Assembly: GCA_018105865.1 (NCBI GenBank) | Contig: CM030840.1 | Location: 4,830,140 to 4,894,139, forward strand | DNA: 64,000 bases | DNA from: Metaphire vulgaris | Lineage: Eukaryota > Annelida > Clitellata > Crassiclitellata > Megascolecidae | Reading direction: 5' to 3' | Part shown: positions 11,536 through 24,564 of the stretch, in pieces | How positions within the stretch are numbered: position 1 is the first letter of the stretch | How the letters are laid out: every line of letters starts with the position of its first letter | Program-made: the position numbers and the translations under genes | Notes under the pieces: model-generated | Databases searched by the model: none | Told to the model about the DNA's origin: nothing | What the model saw: only the letters and a program-made list of their open reading frames with translations

Positions 11536-11830
11536 TATTATTATTATAATATTATTAATAGCATTAGTAATAATAATAAAAATAATGATAATAATGTGAT
11601 TTAAAGTGGTTTAGGAGGCTAAGAAAGCCTGTGTGAAAACCACTGTGTAACTCTCCGCATTCAATAACCTAGTTTTCCGAGATAGCTCTTGAATCCGTTG
11701 ACTGTTTCAACTGTCACTCCCACCTCGTCCAAACTGTTCCATCTGTCCACAACCCTCGCACCAAAAAATTTTTCTTAACCACCTTCTGCTTTAAATATTT
11801 TCATTTGTGGCCTCTTGTGCTGCAAGTGTG
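11536..11830 (-). mobile_element. 3' end of a second LINE family (WNSL C-terminus, hairpin tail)
   Basis: The minus strand from 11825 encodes FGARVVDRWNSLDEVGVTVE and VNGFKSYLGKLGY, then stop: the last residues of a CR1/L2-like polyprotein. A tail follows whose stem GTGGTTT/AAACCAC (11605-11642) closes a loop, then an (ATT)n run. The same 3' end recurs at 13802-13853, 18155-18285 and 36445-36600, and on the SINE at 52961-53095. Confidence 0.8.
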
Positions 11831-11907
11831 CCAATGAAAAGAATGATCATATGGCATATCTTCTTTCCTTTTTTTCTACTTTCATTATTTTGTATGTTTC
11901 TATCAAA

Positions 11908-13040
<1,133 letters not shown>

Positions 13041-13096
13041 ATGGAGAAACTATCTAAAGGAACTTTGCCACTGCATTTGACTGACTTTGAGAAGAG
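13041..13096 (+). CDS. Exon 1 (tentative) of the two-pass membrane gene
   Basis: ATG at 13041 has G at -3 and +4, a good initiation context. Eighteen codons (MEKLSKGTLPLHLTDFEK) plus two bases end before GTTTGT. The phase fits exon 2. No other upstream exon ending in phase 2 was found. Confidence 0.4.
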
Positions 13097-13301
13097 GTTT
13101 GTTGAATGATCTGGCTGGCTGACTAGTAGTCCATTCTGCTCTAAATGGAACCATAAATGGACAAATTGGACTTATTTGATTTTGTCTAGCTGATATGTAT
13201 GAATTGTTGCTAATTTTATTTGAGATTAAAGGAACTGGCGGCTTTTGTCTATCTGTTGTACATTGCTCTAAAGAGACGTTGATTCTTCTAGATTGATTGA
13301 T

Positions 13302-13337
<36 letters not shown>

Positions 13338-13848
13338 ATCTGCAGTTTTTTAAAATACATGCAAGCTACTAGCTTTGTTCTCCTTCAACAGTTGCACACA
13401 GTTTATAAAGAATAATAAATGCAGTTGTGTGATCATGTTTACCTGGTGACATTCTAAATTTGATGAACTACCGGTACCTTCTATGGTAACTTATTGTGAT
13501 GACTGGTCATTTTTAGTTTTTATACTGATCATTTTCAATGTGTCTTTTGTTATTGGATTTTTATTGTTTTGACCTTGGTTTAAACATGCCTTTACTATTC
13601 AATTGGGCTTTGACCATTACTGACAGTAAGCCTCTTTGCTGTATTCTGTCTGTATTATAGTCTGCTGTTGATATGTGCTGGAAAACAAGTCAGTCTGTTC
13701 CAGAACCTAACCCAGCAATGTCGCTATCAGTTACAGAAGAACCTCAACTCGAAGGTGAGTTCTGAAGCATTTTGTGATCTCACATTTGAGCTTAATTTTC
13801 AGTGGTTTTCACACAGGCTTACTTAGACTCCTAAACCACTTAAAATCA

Positions 13849-13904
<56 letters not shown>

Positions 13905-16900
13905 GAAATTTGAATTTGGAAATTGAAGATATGTTTTCAGTGCTCCATTTTAAAGGTATTAAAAGAATGTACCTTTGGAATAAATGATATATTATAACAT
14001 AGAAGTGACTTGGAGAAGGGAGCATAGTGGTTCATGAGTAATGATGATGTTTCAGAAACCTGCCCTGTCTTCTAGAACAAGGTTCCCAAACTTTTTAGGA
14101 CTGCGACCTAAATCAACAGTTTTGAAACGTGCTGTGACCTTGAAAACTTAGTGTAAGCTAAAAGTGGATAAAGCACTAATAATTTTAATATGGGCTTTGA
14201 ATGGATTGTAGGTATATAAATTTCTTAAAACCTAAGCCTACTTGCAGCTTTTAAGGCTTGTGACATTGTGGTGTTGGTTAGAAAATGACACTTTTGACTC
14301 TAATTTCACACTACCTCATGACCCATTGGACTTGCTTTGACTTGGCTTATTCCCCCTTAGATTGCTCTCCCGCCGTTTCGGACTGATCTTCTGGCTTGAC
14401 CTGGCTCTAATGCTATTTGGATTTGGTGTGCCATCGGCTGATGCCCTGGGCATTATGATAGTGGCACTATAGAAGTTGATTGATTGGACTGAGTCCTGCA
14501 ACCCACTTTTGGGTTGCAACCCACAGTTTGGGAAACACTGTTTTAGAATGACTATAAAGTAGTTAGGTTTAGATATATATCCAATGGTGCAGTAGTGGGT
14601 TGTGCAGGCTGTGCAGTGCACAGGGAGCCTCAGTGTTCAGAAGGTCCCCATACAGCACCTGAAGTTTACCTTCAGACTGTTAAGAATGTAACGAAAATTG
14701 ACAAAGTCTAAAAGTAGAACTACATGTCATGAGCAGTACACACACTTAAATGGCTCCAAGGTTTAATATTTAATACTATTGGTTATTATATAATTGGGGG
14801 TGTGAAACTTCAAAATATGTAAATATAAAAAAAGTTTCCAGCGTTTTTTTCTTGAAATCGAAGGGGTTTTCAAGGGCCTGCCACCAAAGCTCTGCACAAA
14901 GACCCTCAAAAGCCTAGCTATGCCAGTGCATATGACGTATGGTAGCTTATGCAGACCAGTGTTCTCTGGATAGCTCTCATGAATGTATAAGTCAGATTTT
15001 TCATTTTGTATTTCTTAATCAATGGTTGTTTTGTTAATGCTTTGTTGTAGGTGTCCTATCCTGTTCAGAAAATACGCACTCTTGCAATTCAACTGTTACT
15101 ATTTGCCATAATGATGGTCTTGTATGTTGTCTTGACCACGAGCCAAAAACCGTAATCTGCGCGTGGGTATTCAATGCATGTCTATAACACAGGCTTTTAA
15201 AAAATAAGTTATCATAGGCATCATGTTGAATGGTCTTGTTATCATGTTGTATAATAGTGACTTTCCATTGATATCCTTTTGATATGCCATTTGATATCCT
15301 TTCCATTAGTATTCATTGATATCTGTTGATATCATATCCATCCATCAATATTAGTACATCTGTACATCTGTATTGCTATGACATGTGATGTCTGTAACCA
15401 CTGTGTTATTATTTTTCACTGTTGTTGCTTTTCTTACTTCTTCTTAATGTTTGTGGTGCAGCTGCTGTCACCTATGCCGCTACTTTGTTATTATTGCTGC
15501 TGCTGTTGCTGTTGCTGCTGCTGCTGCTGTCATTGTTGCATTGTGATTGGCTTATTGCTGCTGTTGCTAATGTTGTTGTTGCTGTTGGCTTCAGTCATCT
15601 GGTTGCTTTTCAAGTGAAATCACAAATAAGCAAATCAGAAAGAGTTTTTCAACAATCACTTCAGAAATAAGTGCATAATCAATTTGTGTGCCATGTTCAT
15701 GAAATGAAATGTGTCGTTATAGTTGTGTCTGCTTATAATGAAGGCTAATGCAGTTAAGATCATCAAAATACAGTCATCATCAATGACTGCTTTTATTTCA
15801 CGACTGTATTTACACATTAGGCTTCATATTTTGCAGTTGCCGTGAAGATTTTCTGCCGCCAGAGTGTCTGCATGAAAAGTTTGTTTTTGGTAAGTCACTG
15901 TATTTTATGTTAGAGACAAATTGTTTAGACTTTGAAACATCTAAAGTAAATGCTTGTAGTGTGACCCTCGATTACAAGTACTTCTTTCAAATGCCCAACC
16001 TTTTTTCATTTCTTATTATTATTATCACTGTGTTATTACATTATTATTATTAGTATTAGTATTATTATCATCATCATCATCATCATCATCATCTATGTCA
16101 GGGTTCTCCAAAGTTTTTTTAGCCAAGAGTCACGTTGATGACTTCTAAAGGCTTGCTCGGCGGGCCACAAGCGCAAGAAATTAAATTTAGCACAATAGAT
16201 TTAGTATGATTTGCAGATGTTCCTCATTCTTTGCCACCGGCCAAATTACAGCATTACTTTGGAGCAGTGGCGGTTCCAGGATTTCTTGGTGGGAGATGAA
16301 TGAATTCATAGAAAGTTGGTGGGGGATGAAAATAGAAGGGAAAAAATTACTAAACTTTGCCAAAAAAGGCCGGAAGAAAGGGAACTTTATCCCTCATTTT
16401 ACTACATTTATACCGAAAAATAGGTTGACAAGCAAAAAGGTCATTCCCAGTTAGTTTTACTAGACTTTTACCCAAAAAGTAGATTTCACAAGCCAAAAAA
16501 AGTTAGTCCAAAAGTCCGGTTGGGGTGCATTCCCACTCATCCCCCACGTGGAACCGCCACTGCTTTGGGGACCCCTGACCTATGTCACTGATTTTTGTCT
16601 ATTATAGTTTTTTCCCATTTTGCTCCATGCCAATTTGCAAAAATTGCTGTTTATGTTAAATTTTGTGCTGCCAATTTTAAATGAAATTTAAAATTTAACA
16701 TAAACTGCTTTTGCTTTTCTTGCTTCTTCTTATTCTGTCATGGCAGCTATGCTTCTTCTTTATTCTGCCAATTTTGAATTATGCAAAAACTAAAGTCATG
16801 GCAGTCAACAAAAAGAGAGAGAAAAGTATACACATATCATTAGAAGGAAATAGCATAGAACAAGTAAAGAATGTTACATACCGGTAGGTTGGAAGAGAAA

Positions 16901-19284
16901 TTAAAAGCGATGGAAGACATGAACAAGATATTCAAAAGAGAGCAGAAAAGGGACTACAGACAATGGGAAGAATTAGGGGTATTTGGAATGCAAAATAAAT
17001 AAAGATCAGCACCAAAATTCAAATATTCGACACTACCATTGCATCACATATACCCGGTACTATTGGATCAGAAACATGGATCTTAAAACAAGCAGAGAAA
17101 ACAGACTGCTAGCGGCAGAAATGAGCTGCTTGCAAAAGATTTGGGGAGTAAGCAGACTAAAAAGAATAAGAAATGAAAACACCAGAAACAGACTGGGGAT
17201 GCAAGAGGCATTAATAGTTAAAATTAAAATCTGAAGAATACTTAGATGGTATAATAATAATATTAATATTAATAATATGATTTAATTAATGTCATAATAT
17301 ATAATTCTATTACCTCCTTCTCACTATAATCATATGTTAATCTTCTGTTTCATATTTCATCGACACTTGTGACTTCGTTCTGTTAACTTTTACTGATACA
17401 GTAACTCAAATTATGAACATCCACACCTTCTATTTAACAGGTACTAAATTACTAAATTGACTAGTTGCCAACTCTTGCGGGATTTTATTTTCCTTTCTGG
17501 CAACTATTTTCAACCCACTCTAGTTCACTACTTTGACTATTTCTTTAAGTTAAGTGATCAACAATATGAATATATGTTGTTAACCTTATGAACATTTAAT
17601 TGAGCTTCTATAAATTTTTTTTCAGTATATTTTTTCTCCTTTTATAATTTGATGTCATTTAATGTTATTGATGTCATTTAAATTTATATAAGTTCCATTT
17701 GTTCTGCAAAAAATTAATATCTGTTAAGATGTTATCTTATTACCAGGGCTGAAAGTCAGCTAGCACCTTTTTGGACCATGAAAATTTTTCCAGATAATAT
17801 TTGTTCCATTTGTAAAAGCAGATTTGCTTGTTTAGATATTATTCAGATTTGCTTTTTGGGGCATTTCAAGAAGGAAAAATATATAAGGATGACCTTTTTT
17901 TGCTTGTCAAGGCTTTTGGAGAGACAAACTTTGTCCCTCTCCCCAAACATTTCAAACTCTCCCACGCCAAGAGAGCTCCTGCATCTTTTTTCATAGACTT
18001 TCAGCACTGCTTATTAACCGTTTCTTTTGTTAAAACTCTTCCCATTTATTCCATTAATTAGGGTTGTATATTACTGTTATTTTAATGTACTTTGGTGTAT
18101 TGTATGTAACCGCTTTTGAGTTGAGTTGAAATACACCAATAAACCAATAAAAATAACCAATTTGAAGTGGTTGAGGAGGCTAAGCAAGCATGTGTGAAAA
18201 CCACTGTAGTATCTTCACATTCAATAACCTAGTTTTCCGAGATAGCCTTTGAATCCGTTTACTGTTTCAACTGTATAAACATGTAAATAGAATGGAAGAC
18301 AACAGGCACCCATAAGAAAACCATAAAAACCACTCTACATACACAAAGAAGACAAGAGAGGAAGATGAAGGCCCAGGAAAAAGTGGATGAATAAATTTGA
18401 AAGATTCCAGATATCAGGAATCAATGGAAAGAGACTAGCAGCGGAAAAAGAGTTATCGTCACTAATAAGCTGGCAAAAACAACTATGATGGTGGTGGTGG
18501 TGAATTTTGAATTAAAAATCATTTGAATTTTATGAATGAATAGCATCTGCATGACAAATTGAACTACTAATGACATTGATTGGAGCCAGTGATATTTTTT
18601 TTCAAAGGAAACAGTGTCTTAGTATTCAAATTTAGAAAATTTCATGATAATGTGAAAATTGTTTAAAATAATTTATTTTCTTTAATTTTAAGGTTACAAC
18701 CAAAATTGAAGGAATTTCCAACACACAAATTTCTACTCTTGAGCTGACAAACAATTTTCCTAAAGATCCGTTGCCAATTATTATTGTTTCTACCAGGGAC
18801 TTTCTTTTAATTAATATTTATTATAGAACTCTTGCAGAATCCATGAAGACAATGTCATTTGTCATAAAACACACACAAAATTTCACTCCTTTAATGGAAA
18901 TTGCTATATACCACACGTTTAAGCACGTTCAGTTGATATGTTTATTTATGGTCTTATTTATTTTTTAGTCTGGCAGCTATAATTATTATGACCCAGATGA
19001 TTTGGTCTCTCAATGAATGAACCAATCAGTCAATAGCGCCATTGCAATAGTGCATCTAGCATCTGTCTATGGTCACTTCATGGTGTGAATCATAGTAAAA
19101 AATAATATCTATTATATTTTGCAGCTGAGAATCCATAGGTCAGTCCATATAAATATCAAGGGTATCCATCCAGTGGAAAGAAGTGTTTTAAACAAAAGAG
19201 ATGTTTGCTTAATTATATTATTTGATTAGATAATGGTTTGTTTGTATTATGCATTATTAGATGCATTATTTCAGTTAGTTAACA

Positions 19285-19329
<45 letters not shown>

Positions 19330-22300
19330 TTTTCTCTTCATTGTTGTATGCCAATTTCGACATGGGCAGAGACAGAAGTAGTAACAGTGGCACTGCTTTA
19401 ATAATATAAGTACTGAGAGACCAGTGGCATAGCATTTTATCAGTAATCATTAGTATCATCAGTATCAGTAATTATTATTATTATCATCATTATTATTATC
19501 ATCATTAGTATCATCAGTATCAGTAATTTTATCAGTAATCATAATTATATGTTTATATAGTACAGATATGGTTAAAGCTTAATGTTGTTGACTTGTTGTT
19601 GTTTCGATGGTTGAATGTGTCTAACCTGTACGCAGCATTACCGTTGCCTAATCAGTAATCACTGTAAAATATGTTATCACGACTGTTTTATAGGATCTTC
19701 TTTGTCAGCTCTTCAATGCTACTTTTGGATCTTTTCATGACAAACTTTGTATTGGTATCTCTCTGCATCAATTTTTAGGTCACTTGCATACATTCCCACG
19801 TTTTCCAGCCGTTTTTCCAACTGGCTTGCACTTATCAACTATGCTGGCCTACAGGGACCCATTAAAAGGTGTGACTATGAGTGTCAGAATCAGCATGTGG
19901 TCTTGCCCTGATCATGGCTGTTTTATAGTTCTCATGAGTGATGCATGACCATGCAATGTACCATAACAAAATACTATGTGAAGTATTTTAAGCATATTCA
20001 CTTAGGATGAAATGTTTTGACAGGTCTGAAATTTATTGTGGGCAAAAATCTACTAAGATATTTACTGGTAATATGCTTTTAATTTATGGATAATAGATTG
20101 CTTCAAGAATCTGAAGATTTTGACTTTTAGATTTATTTCCAACAAGAATTGTAATGATTTACCTTCATTATTTTGGGGGGCAACTTCCATTCAGCAATTA
20201 GACCATGAATTAGGGGTGGGGAAAGTTCAAACATTCCTAGGCTTAATGACACTTCTCAGTAAAACATTTTGCTTCAGTGTAAACTGTATCACACATCCTT
20301 GCTAATACCCAATAATGCAGCATGAACTTACTAGTATTTCCAAATATTATATTCAGTTTTGCTAATAGCTTTGATGACATATTCTGTGATTTCGGTAACA
20401 GGTTCCTTGAAAATGTTTTCAACATCAAACTAATATAAATATAACAAAATTGGCATTGACAAAAATGTTGTATGAAGTTTTGAAAATACACTACTCCCTT
20501 AGTGTTACTTTGTAGTAGATTTAGTAACAAATTCAAAATTATTTCTGTGTCAGTATATACCTAATTATATTATATACCTAATTATATCATATACCTAATT
20601 ATATTATATACCTAATTATATTCTGCTCAAATTTTTAAGTGATGTTCTAATACCAGTACCGGGTAACATTCTCTTGAGATTTACAAACATGATGGGATAA
20701 GGTAGAGCGAAAGCGATTGAACGGCGTTTTCAGTGTCGAAACGTGATAAGGAAGCGTTCTATCATCCTTTAACAACTATTTTTGAACTGTCAATAGAATA
20801 CGAGGAGGTATACGCCAGTCCACGGGTTTACAGCGACACTTTCCAGACGGCTCTCCCTGCCTTAACCAGGCGGAAACATTGAGTCGTTGGCGTGAATACT
20901 TCTCCGATGCGCTCAATCACCAGCAGAAGTAAGCACGGAAAACAACGTTTATTCCAGTTTTGTCCACAATATTCTCCTGACGTATCAATCGACATGCCAA
21001 CCCTTTAGTTTGAAGTACGCACGGCCATTCAGAAACTACGTCACGGTCGCGCAGCTGGTCCAGATGGAATACCACCAGAGCTTATTAGCATTGCTCTCCA
21101 CGAACTCATCTCAAGGGTGTGGAATGGAATTCAATGGAAGGATTGTTCTAGCACTGTACAAAGGCCGAGGACATTTTCACCCTCCTGTCCGTTCCTGGGA
21201 AGGTGTTTGCCCACGTGCTCCTTTGCGAGACTCAATTTCTGACATAAACGTCGCCCATCCGGATTCAAATCGATGGACGCGATTCTCGCAAAATCCATCG
21301 GGATTGCAATCTGAAAAGACTTGTATTGGATGGCACTCAGAGGTATTGGTGTTCCGACGTTCTTAAATTAAAGACCTACACGAGGGCACGACTGCAAGAG
21401 TGAGCATCAATGGCATGCTATCTGAGACATTCTTCACTGCCTCAGTCAGGCTGTGTAGCACTCTTTGCAGGGCTATTGGATCCTGGAGCATGCTAATCAC
21501 CCTACCGGAACATAGCAAATACACTGACGAAAAACGTTAATCAGATTGAGTCGACAGCCTCTGGGCTACATGTCACAAAAACCAAGCTGCAGAATCTAGG
21601 TTCTGGAGGAGACGCAGGAGACATAACGTTAATGGACTAGGTGGAAAATTATAACCTAAATCGGCATAGCTATCTGCCATAGATCTCTTCAAAATTTATG
21701 GCCCAAAGACAGATTCGGTACTAAGATCCGAATTGTCCTGCGTCCTGCCAATTCTCTATACTGAGACTTGGAATCTGAAAGACTATTCCATGCGCTGCCA
21801 GAGACAGATTCTCTGCATTCGCTGGTTCGAAACGAAGATCTCCAAACAGACTGCCCTCCTGCCAGTGACAGAAATATCACGCGACGACGTCTGTCGCTCT
21901 TCGGTCACGTGGCTCGCCAACAAGAACATTCCGGCCCATCGCGCTCTTGCCTGCGCCATTGCTCGACGCACCGAGACGCGTCCTCCTCCGAGCTGGAGAA
22001 GACCTGGGCAGACCACGCCGTGAGCAGATCGGCGATGGTCTTCCTTCCAAATTTTTCATGAATGGCACTCAGCCATCGTCGCGGTCACAACACAACTCGC
22101 GCAACACGAGATTTGGCACAACGGACCTCTGTCGTCCATGTGAACAAATGAAATGAATGAATGATGCTTTATATTTTTGACTTGGGTTATTATTTAACAT
22201 AACTTAAATCAATGATTATTCCTTGTTTGTTGAAAGTAATTATTATAATAATTAGTATTTTTGGCATTTTTATAGCACCTGTTTTAATACACAATGATCT

Positions 22301-23944
22301 GAATCAATGTTATTCTAAATCCATTCACAAAAGAATAGATCAGTATTATAAATTTTCAGCATATTTGTTATAGCAGTGCAATTGTATAAAGAATTGCAAT
22401 AATCTACAGGGTGGTGCAAAAAACCGGACTACATTAAATGCAAAACCTAAATGTGACTAGTCCGTTTTTTGCGCCACCCTGTAGTCTGGTGAGAGGAGCA
22501 CAAGGGAAGTAACATATCCCATTTAGGCATAAGATGCACCATTGGCTGATGCCCTGGGCATTATGCTAGTGGTGCCATAGAAAGTTTTTGATTGATAAGG
22601 TCCCGAATTCTTAGAATATTTCTAATTCTAAATGAGCAGTCTTGACTATTCAGTCAATAGGATCACCAAATACAACAGTTCTATAAAAACAGTATCAATG
22701 TTGGGACTAATGCTGCACTAAGTGAACTTAAGTGAACTAACCAGCATTACATCTATCACCTGACACTTCTAGCATGTTTCTAGCACTTGTTATTACTAAA
22801 TTTTAGTTGGCATACCAGTATTGTGAAATGAATGTATATGGTGCTTATCCAGGCATAATTCTGTGTTTCAGTATAATGATCATTATATGAGTGTGTTTCT
22901 GTTTTATCTGTAGAGTCACGTCACCTGGACATGGGCTCAGCAGGCATAGCTGGAATCATAGCTTTCATTGTGATAGCTGTTCTGGCAATTGTCATCACAG
23001 CAGTCGTGCTAGTAATAATGTAATTCTGCATACATTGAGCTAATATCAGAATTTGGTGTACTGTTAATTAACAATTGATGCATTTCTGAGTTTGGTTGAC
23101 AAATAGCACAAGCATCTTTGATCTCATGATGCACACTTAGCAGCTTTGAGCGATTAGGGGCTGTCCACTTAATTACATCAACAAAATGGGGAGGGGTTTG
23201 AAAAAGTTTGACTCTTGTTGACAAGGGAGAGGGGGTCAAGATAAATTGACATCAACAAGTTCGTTTTTTATAATAAATTTAATAAATCAAGAAATTAATT
23301 TCCATAATTCTATTTTAGCATAAAAGCCAACTGTATAAAATATTTTAGCTTGTAGAAGAGGGGTTCAAAGTTTTTGGCATATTTTCATTAGGGGTCACTG
23401 AAAGTTTGACAGTTGTTGACAAAGGGGGGGTTAAAAATTAACCAAATTTTTTTGACATAATGGGCGGCCCCTTGGTGAAGGGGATTCAAAGGTTTTTACA
23501 TAATTTTCGGGGTCACTGAAAGTTTGACAGTTGTTGGCAATGGGGAGGGGTCAAACATTGCAAAATATTGTTGACATAATTAATGGATAGCCCCTTAGTT
23601 GGAAAAGCTTATTTCCTGGCAATTGATAAGCAGCACACATCATCGAGTGCTTAATTAAGTAACTTTGCTGTTACTGTACGTTATGGTTTTTCATGTAGAC
23701 ATATAAAATTTGCCATGAATGAATTGCGCACTTAGTTATTAATTTGAAATTTACTAATTTTAGACTAATTACTATAATTTTAATTATATCACTAAAGAGC
23801 TGAGCATTCATCTTTTGAATTTGCTCATTTGCTCATGACAATGATGGTGGTGGTGGTGGTGGTGGTGATGGTGGTGGTGGTGGTGGCAGCGGATGATGAT
23901 AGTGGTGATGATGATGGTGATGATGATGATGATGATGATAATGG

Positions 23945-23976
<32 letters not shown>

Positions 23977-24466
23977 CATAAGAACAATGCCCAAGTATTC
24001 CAGTTAAGTCAAGCATAGTAGGAGAAGTGTGCATCTTGGACAGTGCAACTGAATTCAAGAATTGCTGATTGAGGGGCAAAACAAACATAAGTTCTGGAAT
24101 GAATAAGAAATTTGTCTTTTTGTTTATGTAGAAGACAGAGACGTTTAAGGCAAGGTGGAGGGAATGAGGTAATATTCTAGTTTTTAAACATTAACCAACA
24201 ATCATTGTTGGCCGAATTTATAAGATAAAGAAAAACTTGATGTGATACTTAAGAGCTGAAATTATGGGTGTGCAGTGGAGTACAGTTGGATTCTGACATG
24301 CAGCTGAACGGTAGTGGGTTCAAACCTTACCTTAGCCACTGCGTATCACCTTGGACTAGTTGTTCACCTCTGACTTGCTCTGAATTTATGATTCTTCACT
24401 TATTTGTAAATGACATAATGTGCATTAACAACCATGTAACTACAGTACTAGTAGTACCGGTAGTAA

Positions 24467-24564
<98 letters not shown>

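Noticed and set aside
13661..22914. Alternative joining of exon 2 directly to the exon at 22914 in the second open frame (giving an acidic, proline-rich stretch before the membrane span)
   Set aside because: It would require skipping the well-spliced exons at 15051 and 15837 and a different upstream frame. The seven-exon path uses all four strong sites and keeps phase.
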